Shown: positions 36,835 through 45,419 of the stretch, in pieces
Layout of the letters: each line of letters starts with the position of its first letter
Position numbering within the stretch: position 1 is the first letter of the stretch
Translations under genes and position numbers: made by a program
Source: Cellulomonas sp. P24
Lineage (GTDB): Bacteria > Actinomycetota > Actinomycetes > Actinomycetales > Cellulomonadaceae
Assembly: GCF_024704385.1 (NCBI RefSeq)
Contig: NZ_JAJDFX010000002.1
Location: forward strand, 3,658,001-3,722,000
Length of the DNA stretch: 64,000 bases
Reading direction: 5' to 3'
The notes under the pieces: model-generated
What the model was told of the DNA's origin: nothing
What the model saw: the letters and a program-made list of their open reading frames with translations, nothing else
Databases searched by the model: none

Positions 36835-38259
36835 TCAGACGTCGTAGTAGAGCTCGAACTCGTGCGGGTGCGGGCGCAGCCGGATCGGGTCGACCTCGTG
36901 CGAACGCTTGTAGTCGATCCACGTCGCGATCAGGTCGGGCGTGAAGACGTTGCCCGCCGTGAGGAAGTCGTGGTCGGCCTCGAGGTTGTCGAGCACCTCG
37001 GCGAGCGAGCCCGGGACCTGCTGGATGAGCGCGTGCTCCTCCGGCGGCAGCTCGTAGAGGTCCTTGTCGACCGGCTCCGGCGGCTCGATGCGGTTCTGGA
37101 TGCCGTCGAGGCCGGCCATCAGCATCGCCGCGAAGGCGAGGTACGGGTTGCTCGACGGGTCCGGCACGCGGAACTCGATGCGCTTGGCCTTCGGGTTCGA
37201 CCCGGTGACCGGGATGCGGATGCAGGCCGAGCGGTTACGGGCCGAGTAGACCAGGTTGACCGGGGCCTCGAAGCCGGGGACCAGGCGGTGGTACGAGTTC
37301 ACCGTCGGGTTGGTGAACGCCAGGAGCGACGGAGCGTGCTTGAGGAGCCCGCCGATGTACCAGCGTGCGAGGTCGGAGAGCCCGCCGTAGCCCTTCTCGT
37401 CGAAGAACAGCGGCTTGCCGTCCTTCCAGAGGGACTGGTGGACGTGCATGCCCGAGCCGTTGTCGCCGAAGAGCGGCTTCGGCATGAAGGTCGCGGTGCG
37501 ACCGTTCGCGTGCGCGACGTTCTTCACGACGTACTTGAAGAGCTGCACCTTGTCCGCCGACTTGGCGAGCTCGTCGAAGCGGTAGTTGATCTCCGCCTGA
37601 CCGGCCGTGCCGACCTCGTGGTGCGCGCGCTCGACACCGAGGCCCAGCGCGTCGAGCTGCAGCGAGATCTGGTCGCGGATGTCGGCGAACATGTCGACCG
37701 GCGGGACCGGGAAGTAGCCGCCCTTGTACGGGGTCTTGTGGCCGAGGTTGCCACCCTCCTCGACGCGGCCGGTGTTCCACGCGGCCTCGATCGAGTCGAT
37801 GTACACGTAGGACGCGTTCTGCTTCGTCTCGAAGCGGACGTCGTCGAAGATGTAGAACTCCGCCTCCGGCGCGAAGAAGGCCGTGTCGGCGATGCCCGTC
37901 GACCGCAGGTAGGCCTCGGCCTTCGCGGCGACCTGGCGCGGGTCGCGGCTGTACGGCTCGTCCGTGTACGGGTCCACGATGTGGAAGTTGATGTTCAGCG
38001 TCTTCTCGACCCGGAACGGGTCGAGGTAGGCCGTCGAGATGTCCGGGATGAGCTTCATGTCGGACTCGTGGATCGCCTGGAAGCCGCGGATCGACGAGCC
38101 GTCGAACATCTGGCCGTCGACGAAGAAGTCCAGGTCGAGCGAGTAGGCCGGGACGTTGAAGTGCTGCATCACTCCGGGCAGGTCACAGAACCGCACGTCG
38201 ACGAACTTGACGTCCTCGCTCTTGATGAACGCCAGGACTTCCTCTGGCTTGCTGAACAT
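36835..38259 (-). CDS. glnA1: glutamine synthetase, type I (main enzyme)
   Basis: Main ammonium-assimilating enzyme: makes glutamine from glutamate, ammonia and ATP as a dodecamer. The 474-residue protein has the beta-grasp FDGSSIRGF, the metal ligands in [10 protein letters not shown] and [28 protein letters not shown] and NRSACIRIP. The adenylylation site is Tyr402 in DLYELPPEE, the GlnE target. ATG 38259 is preceded by GAGGAGCAG-type purines. A GlnR-type box and a 10-base palindrome lie upstream. It is divergent from the RDD gene. Confidence 0.97.
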   Translation of the reverse strand: MFSKPEEVLAFIKSEDVKFVDVRFCDLPGVMQHFNVPAYSLDLDFFVDGQMFDGSSIRGFQAIHESDMKLIPDISTAYLDPFRVEKTLNINFHIVDPYTDEPYSRDPRQVAAKAEAYLRSTGIADTAFFAPEAEFYIFDDVRFETKQNASYVYIDSIEAAWNTGRVEEGGNLGHKTPYKGGYFPVPPVDMFADIRDQISLQLDALGLGVERAHHEVGTAGQAEINYRFDELAKSADKVQLFKYVVKNVAHANGRTATFMPKPLFGDNGSGMHVHQSLWKDGKPLFFDEKGYGGLSDLARWYIGGLLKHAPSLLAFTNPTVNSYHRLVPGFEAPVNLVYSARNRSACIRIPVTGSNPKAKRIEFRVPDPSSNPYLAFAAMLMAGLDGIQNRIEPPEPVDKDLYELPPEEHALIQQVPGSLAEVLDNLEADHDFLTAGNVFTPDLIATWIDYKRSHEVDPIRLRPHPHEFELYYDV

Positions 38260-38317
38260 CCGCTGCTCCTCAGATCGGGTGTGCCCCTACCGGGCAGGTC
38301 GAGGCTACGGTCAGCCG

Positions 38318-38355
38318 GTTACTCCGCGATTTACCGCATGTTTCGGACATGTTAC
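38318..38355 (-). promoter_or_regulatory. GlnR-type nitrogen box upstream of glnA1
   Basis: Reading on the minus strand: GTAAC (38355-38351), six bases, GAAAC (38344-38340), six bases, TAAAT, six bases, GTAAC (38322-38318). The spacing and the first two half-sites match the actinobacterial GlnR consensus gTnAC-N6-GaAAc; the third is degenerate. The site begins about 60 bases upstream of ATG 38259. It predicts nitrogen-dependent expression of glnA1. Confidence 0.75.
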
Positions 38356-38375
38356 GTGGGGCCGGCCCACGTAAC
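38351..38375. promoter_or_regulatory. palindrome overlapping the GlnR box
   Basis: GTTACGTGGG (38351-38360) and CCCACGTAAC (38366-38375) form a perfect 10-base inverted repeat with a 5-base centre. It shares its left GTTAC with the GlnR box and lies between glnA1 and the divergent RDD gene, 39 bases before the latter's start. Confidence 0.55.
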
Positions 38376-38413
38376 GATCGGAGTCTCACATCCGTCGCGG
38401 CTACCCTCGTGCG

Positions 38414-38848
38414 ATGGCAACGCGAGAGGACATGGGGTCCTGGCTCGAGGGCGGACCGAGCGATGACAGCGCGACGCGCGGCTCACGCCTCGGGCTCCCG
38501 GAGACCGGGTCGGGCTCCCTCGCCCCGATCGGGCGACGGGTCGTGGCGCTGTTCGTCGACTGGGCGCTCTGCACGCTCATCGCGTCGGCGTTCCTGCGTG
38601 GGACGGCGCTGGGCCCGGTCGTCGTCCTCGGCGTCGAGTCCGTCGTCCTGGTGGGGACGGCGGGCGCGACGATCGGGCATCGGCTGCTCGGTCTGGTCGT
38701 CCGGACCCCCGACGGCGCACCCGCGGGACCGCTGCGCGCCCTCGTGCGGACGGTGCTGCTGTGCCTCGTGGTCCCGGCGGTCGTCTGGGACGCGGACGGC
38801 CGCGGCATGCACGACCGTGCGGCCGGGACGGTCATCGTCCGTCGATGA
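38414..38848 (+). CDS. RDD family membrane protein
   Basis: A 144-residue protein with a cytoplasmic, acidic N-terminus and an RDD domain: GRRVVALFVDWALC (with the Asp of the first helix), a second long helix and a third near the end. It has three membrane segments. Its role is unknown; the RDD gene lies next to glnA1 in many actinobacteria, including mycobacteria. ATG 38414 follows TACCCT (38402-38407) by six bases with no Shine-Dalgarno, so it is likely leaderless. Confidence 0.85.
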   Translation: MATREDMGSWLEGGPSDDSATRGSRLGLPETGSGSLAPIGRRVVALFVDWALCTLIASAFLRGTALGPVVVLGVESVVLVGTAGATIGHRLLGLVVRTPDGAPAGPLRALVRTVLLCLVVPAVVWDADGRGMHDRAAGTVIVRR

Positions 38849-38857
38849 CGCGTGCCG

Positions 38858-39571
38858 TCAGCGGCCGCGCATGCCCTTGCGGTCGGGACGCGCGCGCATC
38901 GGGTCCACGCCCTTCGGGACCGGCAGCCGTGTCGCACCGAGAGCGCGCATCCGCTTGCTGACCTCGGCGACCTCCTGCTTGGTCAGCGCCGGCTTGAGGC
39001 GCTGCACCGTCCGGGGGAGGGAGCGGAGCTCGACCTGTCCGGCCCCGTGTCCGACCTGGATCGTCGTGATCGGCACGGTCGGGAGCACGCGCGTCGTCCG
39101 CTTCCGCTCGCTCTCGAGCAGCTTGTCGACGCGTCCGGCGGGCCCCTCGCCGATCAGGACGATGCCGGGGCGTCCGACACCGCGGAAGACGAGGTCCTTG
39201 GTCCGCGGGTCCACCGCGACCGGCTCGTCACCGAACTCCCAGCCGCGCCGGATCGTCCCGAGGGCCGCGAGAGAGGCGCCGGGCTGGCCTTCGAGGCGCC
39301 CGTAGGCGGCCTTCTCCGCTCGCCGCGCCAGGATGATCGTCGCACCGAGGACCCCGAACGGCAGGCCCATGATCAGCCAGAACACGGGGCTGTTCGTGAA
39401 GATCCCGATGATCAGGAACACCACGAGCGTGCCGACGACGGTGGTCAGCATCCACCACAGGACCGAGGGGTCGACCTCGCGGGTCATCCGGTACGCCTGC
39501 CAGAGCTGGCGGTACCACCGGGGCTTCGAGGTGGACGGGCCGACGGACGCGTCGGAGTTCTTGCGGGCCAT
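38858..39571 (-). CDS. DUF4191 family membrane protein
   Basis: A 237-residue protein with two membrane helices (about residues 38-60 and 62-82), an N-terminal cytoplasmic stretch and a C-terminal soluble domain of about 150 residues with FGDEPVAVDPRT and VGRPGIVLIGEG. This is the actinobacterial DUF4191 family, whose function is unknown; it is encoded next to lipA in mycobacteria as here. ATG 39571 has TAGACT at 39580-39585, eight bases upstream, and no Shine-Dalgarno. Confidence 0.85.
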   Translation of the reverse strand: MARKNSDASVGPSTSKPRWYRQLWQAYRMTREVDPSVLWWMLTTVVGTLVVFLIIGIFTNSPVFWLIMGLPFGVLGATIILARRAEKAAYGRLEGQPGASLAALGTIRRGWEFGDEPVAVDPRTKDLVFRGVGRPGIVLIGEGPAGRVDKLLESERKRTTRVLPTVPITTIQVGHGAGQVELRSLPRTVQRLKPALTKQEVAEVSKRMRALGATRLPVPKGVDPMRARPDRKGMRGR

Positions 39572-39623
39572 GGTCGGAGAGTCTAGTCGTGGATCGACCT
39601 CGGCCATCGCCGCTGCGACGCCT

Positions 39624-40625
39624 TCAGCGGGAGAGCAGGCTCCGGGCCTCCTGGCGGGAGCTCGTCGGCTCGGCAAGATGCGCGAGCGCAGCCGGGATCT
39701 CCTCGCCGCGGCGGCGCATGGCCTGGCCCCAGAGGCGCCCGGCGCGGTACGACGACCGCACCAGCGGACCGGACATCACCCCGAGGAACCCGATGCGTTC
39801 GGCCTCCTCGGCGAGCGCGACGAACTCCTCCGGGCGGACCCAGCGGTCGACGGGGTGGTGGCGGACCGACGGGCGCAGGTACTGGGTGATCGTGAGGAGG
39901 TCGCACCCGGCGCCGTGCAGCGCCTCGAGGGCCTCGACGATCTCGTCATAGGTCTCGCCCATGCCGAGGATCAGGTTCGACTTCGTCACGAGACCGGCGT
40001 CGTGCGCGGCGGTGAGAACCGACAGCGAGCGTTCGTACCGGAAGCCAGGTCGGATCGCCTTGAAGATCCGCGGCACGGTCTCGAGGTTGTGGCCGAGCAC
40101 CTCGGGGCGCGACGCGAAGACCTCGGCGAGCAGGCCAGGCTCGGCGTTGAAGTCGGGGATCAGGAGCTCGACTCCGGTCCCGGGGTTGAGCGAGTGGATC
40201 TGGCGCACGGTCTCCGCGTACAGCCAGGCGCCGCCGTCGGCGAGGTCGTCGCGGGCCACGCCGGTGACCGTCGAGTACCGCAGCCCCATCGCGAGGACGG
40301 ACTCGGCCACGCGACGCGGCTCGTCGGTGTCGAGGTCGGTCGGCTTCCCGGTGTCGATCTGGCAGAAGTCGCAGCGGCGCGTGCACTGGTCGCCACCGAT
40401 GAGGAACGTCGCCTCGCGGTCCTCCCAGCACTCGAAGATGTTCGGGCAGCCGGCTTCCTCGCACACCGTGTGCAGCCCGCCGCTCCTGACCAGCCCCTTG
40501 AGCTCTGAGTACTCGGGGCCCATGGTGGCGCGCGTCCGGATCCAGTCGGGCTTCTTCTCGATCGGCGTCTCCGCGTTGCGGGCCTCGACGCGCAGCATCC
40601 TGCGTCCCTCGGGTGCAATGGTCAC
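39624..40625 (-). CDS. lipA: lipoyl synthase
   Basis: Radical SAM enzyme that inserts two sulfurs into octanoyl groups on E2 or H-protein lysines. The 333-residue protein has both iron-sulfur cluster motifs: [12 protein letters not shown] for the auxiliary cluster and CTRRCDFC for the SAM cluster, with the C-terminal RSSYRAG arginine-serine region. GTG 40625 has TAGGCT at 40633-40638 seven bases upstream and no Shine-Dalgarno. It follows lipB on the same strand at 103 bases. Substrates are the lipoyl domains of sucB (and aceE-linked E2). Confidence 0.96.
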   Translation of the reverse strand: MTIAPEGRRMLRVEARNAETPIEKKPDWIRTRATMGPEYSELKGLVRSGGLHTVCEEAGCPNIFECWEDREATFLIGGDQCTRRCDFCQIDTGKPTDLDTDEPRRVAESVLAMGLRYSTVTGVARDDLADGGAWLYAETVRQIHSLNPGTGVELLIPDFNAEPGLLAEVFASRPEVLGHNLETVPRIFKAIRPGFRYERSLSVLTAAHDAGLVTKSNLILGMGETYDEIVEALEALHGAGCDLLTITQYLRPSVRHHPVDRWVRPEEFVALAEEAERIGFLGVMSGPLVRSSYRAGRLWGQAMRRRGEEIPAALAHLAEPTSSRQEARSLLSR

Positions 40626-40728
40626 GATCGCCAGCCTACGTCAGGGGTCGTGGCCCGATCTCGCCCCGGAGGTCGTGGGGACGAGTGCTGCGTCACAGCG
40701 TCGGTGCAGCCTCCGACGTCGTCCCGGC

Positions 40729-41427
40729 TCAGGACGCGGGGAGCGCCGAGACGACAGGGTCGACGATCGGAGGCGCGATGAGCGGGGTGAGTGCCGCCTC
40801 GAGGTGCCTCTGCACGATCCCGACGACGTCGGCGATGCGGATCGGGTGGCCGGCCTCGAGCGAGAGCGAGGTGACGTCCGCGTCCGGGATGCCGCACGGC
40901 ACGATCCTGGTGAACGCCTCGAGGTCGGCGTCGCAGTTGAGGGCGATCCCGTGCATGGTCACGCCCTTGGCCACCCGGACGCCGATCGCGGCGACCTTCC
41001 GGGCGCGCCGCGGTGAGGGCACGTCGGGGGCGTCGGCGGGGAACCAGACCCCGCTGCGGCCCTCGACCCGGATGGCGTCGAGCCCTAGGTCGGCGCAGGT
41101 GTCGATGAGGGCCTGCTCGAGCGCGCGCACGTAGCGCACGACGTCGACCGGCTCGGCCAGCCGGACGATCGGGTACGCGACGAGCTGGCCGGGGCCGTGC
41201 CAGGTGATCTTGCCGCCGCGGTCGACCTCGACCACCTCGGTGCCGTCGACCGGACGGTCCCACGAGGCCGTACGCCGCCCTGCGGTGTAGACGCTCGCGT
41301 GCTCGCACAGCAGGACGGTGTCGGGTCGGGTCCCGGTCTGGACCTCGTGGTGGACGGCGCGCTGCCTCTCCCAGGTCTCCCGGTAGTCGGCGTGCCGGGT
41401 TCCGAGGTCGAGCTCGACGAACTGCAT
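40729..41427 (-). CDS. lipB: octanoyltransferase
   Basis: Moves octanoate from acyl carrier protein to the target lysine of lipoyl domains. The 232-residue protein has [18 protein letters not shown], the catalytic lysine in RKVAAIGVR and the nucleophilic cysteine in [15 protein letters not shown] 41427 follows TAGCCT at 41434-41439 by six bases. The acyl carrier protein from 3.2 kb is the donor. It is 10 bases from the MarR gene stop. Confidence 0.96.
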   Translation of the reverse strand: MQFVELDLGTRHADYRETWERQRAVHHEVQTGTRPDTVLLCEHASVYTAGRRTASWDRPVDGTEVVEVDRGGKITWHGPGQLVAYPIVRLAEPVDVVRYVRALEQALIDTCADLGLDAIRVEGRSGVWFPADAPDVPSPRRARKVAAIGVRVAKGVTMHGIALNCDADLEAFTRIVPCGIPDADVTSLSLEAGHPIRIADVVGIVQRHLEAALTPLIAPPIVDPVVSALPAS

Positions 41428-41436
41428 GGCGCCAGG

Positions 41437-41946
41437 CTAACCCGCGGTGCTGGGCGTGCCCGGCGGTGCGTCGGGGACGTGGTCGTGGGCCGTGACCATC
41501 AGGGTGAGCAGCTCGCGGAGCTCGTCGACCTGTTCCGGCGTCAGGCCGCGCGTCGCCATCTCCTCGGCGGGGGCCGGGTCGGCTGCGTCCGCGAGCACCG
41601 AGCGCCCGGCCGCGGTGAGCGAGATCACGTGGCGGCGTCGGTCACCGGGATGGGCGATGCGCGTCACGTACCCGGTGCGCTCCATCCGCTCCAGGATGCG
41701 GCTCATGGTCTGCTCGGTGACGCCGGTCGCTGCGGCGAGCTCGCGCTGGGAGTGGTCTGCGTACGCCAGGATGACGATCACCGGGAGGCTCGCGTGGTTG
41801 AGGTCCCAGGCGCTGAGGTGGGCGTTCCACTCGCGCTCGACGCGCCTGGCGGCTGCCGCGAGCAGACGGCCGGTCGGCCAGGTGGCGATGTCGTCGGCCA
41901 CTGAGGTCGTCTCCTCCGTCTCGGTCCCACGTGCGTATCGGCTCAT
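41437..41946 (-). CDS. MarR family regulator
   Basis: A 169-residue winged helix-turn-helix protein; the DNA-binding segment is SQRELAAATGVTEQTMSRILERM, with the wing DRRRHVISLT, and flanking helices for dimerisation. MarR proteins usually repress and respond to a small lipophilic ligand. It is divergent from the MMPL pump, and the palindrome at 41985-42000 covers the promoters of both, so it most likely represses the pump and itself. ATG 41946 is used; TATCAT at 41985-41980 could be its -10. Confidence 0.9.
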   Translation of the reverse strand: MSRYARGTETEETTSVADDIATWPTGRLLAAAARRVEREWNAHLSAWDLNHASLPVIVILAYADHSQRELAAATGVTEQTMSRILERMERTGYVTRIAHPGDRRRHVISLTAAGRSVLADAADPAPAEEMATRGLTPEQVDELRELLTLMVTAHDHVPDAPPGTPSTAG

Positions 41947-41979
41947 GTGCTGCTGTTGCCGAACCCATGATCGTGCCTC

Positions 41980-44199
41980 ATGATACTCAGCATGCTGAGT
42001 AATTCCCGAGGTGCCGTGCTGAGAGCCGTGCTCGTCGTCGTCGCGCTCGTCGCGTGGCTCGGCGTGGGCTCGGTCGGCGGCATGGCGCAGGGCAAGCTGA
42101 GCACCGTCCAGACGAACGACGCCGAGGCGTTCCTGCCGTCGAGCGCCGAGTCGACCCGGGCGGACGCGCTCGGCCGGGCCTTCGTCGACACCAAGACCCT
42201 GCCGGCGCTCCTCGTGGTCACGACGGCGCAGGGCGGCCCGGTGACCGCCGAGCAGACGGCCGCGGTCCGCACCGTCGCCGCGGGCCTCCCACGCCTGTCC
42301 CTCCCCGGAGCCGGTCCGGGGGACCCCACCACGATCGGCGACCTGCTGGCCGGGGACCCGATCGTCACGCCGTCGACGGACGGGCAGGCGCTCCTCGTGA
42401 TCATCCCGGTGGCCTCGACGTCCGCGGCGACCCTGCTCGCGGACGGCACGAGCTCGACCGTCGCGCTCGTGTCCGCGGTCCGCGCCGCCGCTGCGTCCAC
42501 CTTGGCCTCAGACGGCCTGCAGAGCTGGGTCACGGGCCCCGCGGGCTTCGTCGCCGACCTCGTCAACGCCTTCGGGGGGATCGACGGCATCCTCCTGCTC
42601 GTCGCCCTCCTCGCGGTGCTCCTCATCCTGGTGCTCGTCTACCGCTCGCCGCTGCTGCCGTTCGTCGTGATCCTCACCGCCGTGTTCGGTCTCAGCCTCG
42701 CCGGCCTCGTGGTCTACCAGCTCGCGCTGCACGGCGTCCTGGTGCTGAACGGCCAGGCCCAGGGGATCCTGTCGATCCTCGTCGTCGGCGCCGCCGTCGA
42801 CTACTCGCTGCTCGTGGTCGCGCGCTACCGCGAGGAGCTTCATCGGGTCGACAGCCCGTACGACGCCATGCGCCGTGCCGTGCGGTTCTCGATCGCGCCG
42901 ATCTCGGCCAGCGCGGCCACCGTCGCCGTCGGGCTCCTGTGCCTGCTGTTCTCCGACCTCGCGTCGAACCGCAGCCTCGGGCCGGTGGCCGCGATCGGGA
43001 TCGCCTCCGCCTACCTGGCTGCGATGACCTTCCTTCCCGCGCTGCTCCTGGTCGGGGGACGGCGCGCGCGGTTCTACTTCTGGCCGCGCATCCCGCGATC
43101 GGGGCCCGCGATCACCCGACCGGAGACCGACGGCGCCGCGGCCGCCGGGGTATGGCCCCGGGTCGCCGCCGTCGTCGGCCGCCGCGCGCGACCGGTCTGG
43201 GTCGTCACGGCGCTCGCCCTCGCCCTCGGTGCGGCGTTCCTGCCCACGTTCCGTGCGAGCGGCACCAGTCAGACCGACGTCTTCCTCACCTCGGTCGATG
43301 CCGTCGCCGGCGAGAAGGTGCTGGCCCAGCACTTCGAGGCCGGGCTCGTCCAGCCGTCCTTCGTGGTCGCCCCGGCGACCGACCGGGCCGCCGTGCTCGC
43401 AGCCGTGGACGCGACGCCGGGAGTGGCCTCGGCCGCCGTCGTCAGCGCGGCGACGGCAGGGCCGCCCGGAACAGCTCCGTCGGACGCGGCGCCGACGGTC
43501 GTCGACGGGAACATCCGCATCGACGTGGTCACGACGGCCGCCTCGGACACGCAGGCGGCGGTCGCGACCGTCCGCGAGCTGCGGACGGCCGTGCATGCCG
43601 TGTCGCCGGACGCGCTGGTCGGCGGGGTCGCCGCGCAGTCCCTCGACTCGCAGCTCAGCGGGGAGCGTGACCTCCGGGTGATCGTGCCCGCGGTCCTCCT
43701 CGTGATCCTCCTCATCCTCATGCTGCTGCTGCGGTCCGTCGTCGCCGCGGTGCTGCTCATGGCCGCCAACGTCCTCTCGTTCGCGGCGACGCTCGGAGTC
43801 GCGGCGATCCTCTTCACCCACGTCTTCGGGTTCCCCGGAGCGGATCCCGCGGTACCGCTCTACGCGTTCTGCTTCCTCGTCGCGCTCGGTGTCGACTACT
43901 CGATCTTCCTGATGACGCGCGTGCGCGAGGAGGCTGCAGACGTGGGCACCCGAGTCGGCGTCCTGCGTGGGCTCGCCGTCACGGGCGCCGTGATCACGTC
44001 CGCCGGCGTCGTGCTCGCGGCGACGTTCGCCGCCCTCGGCGTGATCCCGCTGCTGTTCCTCGCGGAGCTCGCCTTCATCGTCGCGTTCGGGGTCCTGCTC
44101 GACACGTTCGTGGTCCGCAGCCTGCTCGTCCCTGCGCTCGTCCACGACATCGGGCGCCGGGCCTGGTGGCCGGGGTCGCTCGCGCGGGCCGCCGAGTGA
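41980..44199 (+). CDS. MMPL family exporter
   Basis: An RND-type MMPL transporter of about 739 residues. It has an N-terminal membrane helix, a large external domain, five to six helices (about residues 185-330), a cytoplasmic loop, a second external domain and five more helices near the end, where the FLVALGVDYSIFLMTR motif carries the conserved charged residues; GAAVDYSLLVVARYRE is the equivalent in the first half. Substrate is unknown; MMPLs move lipids or drugs. ATG 41980 gives MILSML, and ATG 41992 is an alternative start four residues later. The palindrome over the start puts it under the divergent MarR. Confidence 0.9.
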   Translation: MILSMLSNSRGAVLRAVLVVVALVAWLGVGSVGGMAQGKLSTVQTNDAEAFLPSSAESTRADALGRAFVDTKTLPALLVVTTAQGGPVTAEQTAAVRTVAAGLPRLSLPGAGPGDPTTIGDLLAGDPIVTPSTDGQALLVIIPVASTSAATLLADGTSSTVALVSAVRAAAASTLASDGLQSWVTGPAGFVADLVNAFGGIDGILLLVALLAVLLILVLVYRSPLLPFVVILTAVFGLSLAGLVVYQLALHGVLVLNGQAQGILSILVVGAAVDYSLLVVARYREELHRVDSPYDAMRRAVRFSIAPISASAATVAVGLLCLLFSDLASNRSLGPVAAIGIASAYLAAMTFLPALLLVGGRRARFYFWPRIPRSGPAITRPETDGAAAAGVWPRVAAVVGRRARPVWVVTALALALGAAFLPTFRASGTSQTDVFLTSVDAVAGEKVLAQHFEAGLVQPSFVVAPATDRAAVLAAVDATPGVASAAVVSAATAGPPGTAPSDAAPTVVDGNIRIDVVTTAASDTQAAVATVRELRTAVHAVSPDALVGGVAAQSLDSQLSGERDLRVIVPAVLLVILLILMLLLRSVVAAVLLMAANVLSFAATLGVAAILFTHVFGFPGADPAVPLYAFCFLVALGVDYSIFLMTRVREEAADVGTRVGVLRGLAVTGAVITSAGVVLAATFAALGVIPLLFLAELAFIVAFGVLLDTFVVRSLLVPALVHDIGRRAWWPGSLARAAE
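41985..42000. promoter_or_regulatory. perfect 16-base MarR-type operator
   Basis: ACTCAGCATGCTGAGT is perfectly self-complementary. It overlaps the -10 region for both directions (TATCAT on the minus strand, GATACT on the plus strand) and the start codons at 41980 and 41992 of the pump. Such placement fits repression of both genes by the adjacent MarR protein. Confidence 0.8.
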
Positions 44200-44240
44200 C
44201 ACCGCCCGGACGGGTCGTCGCACCGACCTAGAGTGGACGC

Positions 44241-45281
44241 ATGTCTCGACTGCGCGTGGCGATGGTGGGGTACGGCGACGCCGGGCGCGGGATCCATGCG
44301 CGTCTGCTGAGAGCCTGCGGAGACGTCGTGACGCAGGTCGTCGTCCGCGACCCGCAACGGGTCGCCGCAGTTCACGCCGACTGGCCCGGGGCGGTCGTGC
44401 ACCCCGACGTCACCAGCCTCGTCACGGCGATGAGGGCGGGTGGAGACGTCGACGTGGTCGTCGTCGCGAGCCCGACGAGGCTGCACGCGGAGCACGTGGT
44501 CGAGCTCGTCGCTGCAGGTCGGCCCGTGGTCGTCGACAAGCCGCTCGCGACCGACACCGCGTCGGCGAGGGCCGTCGTCGAGGTGGCCGAGAGGTTCGGC
44601 ACCGCGCTCACGGTGTTCCAGAACCGTCGCTGGGACCCCGAGCAGCTCACGCTGCGCGCCGTTCTCGCCTCGGGCGAGCTCGGTCGGGTCCACCGGTTCG
44701 AACGTCGCTGGGAGCGGTGGCGCCCCGTGCCCAAGGACCGCTGGAAGGAGAACGACCCGGTCGGTGGAGGCCTGCTGCTCGACCTCGGCGCGCACCTCGT
44801 GGACTCCGCGGTCCAGCTCTTCGGCCCGGTCGAGTCGGTCTACGCCGAGCTGCGCGCCGTGACGACCGCGACCGAGGACGACGTCTTCCTCGCGCTCCGG
44901 CACCGCGGCGGCGTGACGAGCCACCTGCAGGCCTCGGGGATCGCCGGGGCACCGGGGCCCCGCACCCGGGTGCTCGGGACCGGCGGTGCGTTCGTCGTCA
45001 CGGAGTTCGAGGGTGAGGCCGCGCCGTTCCTCGTGGGCGGCGAGCCGTCGGGTGCCCTCGCCGCTCCTCAGGAGGGCTGGCTGGTGCGGGGGACGGCGAC
45101 GACCCCGGTGGCGCGTGCGGTCGGCGGGCACGAGGACTTCTACCGGGCGGTCGAGAGCTGGGTGCTCGACGCCGGTCCGGTGCCGGTGGACCCGCGGGAC
45201 GCGGTGCGCACGGCCGCGGTGCTCGACGCCGCACGTGTCTCCGCCGCCGGGAACGTCGTCGTGGAGATCGCCGGGGCCTGA
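44241..45281 (+). CDS. Gfo/Idh/MocA family oxidoreductase
   Basis: A 346-residue NAD(P)-dependent sugar-type dehydrogenase. The Rossmann fold opens with RVAMVGYGDAGRGIHA; the catalytic lysine lies in VVDKPLAT and the later DLGAHLVDS carries the conserved Asp and His. Substrate is unknown; family members act on inositols and other sugars. ATG 44241 follows TAGAGT at 44229-44234 by six bases, so it is likely leaderless. It is followed by the pseudokinase gene, 138 bases downstream; the two need not be linked. Confidence 0.9.
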   Translation: MSRLRVAMVGYGDAGRGIHARLLRACGDVVTQVVVRDPQRVAAVHADWPGAVVHPDVTSLVTAMRAGGDVDVVVVASPTRLHAEHVVELVAAGRPVVVDKPLATDTASARAVVEVAERFGTALTVFQNRRWDPEQLTLRAVLASGELGRVHRFERRWERWRPVPKDRWKENDPVGGGLLLDLGAHLVDSAVQLFGPVESVYAELRAVTTATEDDVFLALRHRGGVTSHLQASGIAGAPGPRTRVLGTGGAFVVTEFEGEAAPFLVGGEPSGALAAPQEGWLVRGTATTPVARAVGGHEDFYRAVESWVLDAGPVPVDPRDAVRTAAVLDAARVSAAGNVVVEIAGA

Positions 45282-45419
45282 GCCGCACGCCGCACGAGCG
45301 GTGCGGTCCGCGACGGGTGACGTCGGGCGATGATCGGCGGCGCGGCGCCACCGTGACGGCACACCGGACGAGCACCGGTCCTGTGGACAACCGCCGTGCG
45401 ACCCGACAACCCGGTACGA

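Noticed and set aside
38260..38413. A riboswitch upstream of glnA1
   Set aside because: The conserved elements here are DNA half-sites in GlnR spacing; no glutamine or other riboswitch motif was recognised.
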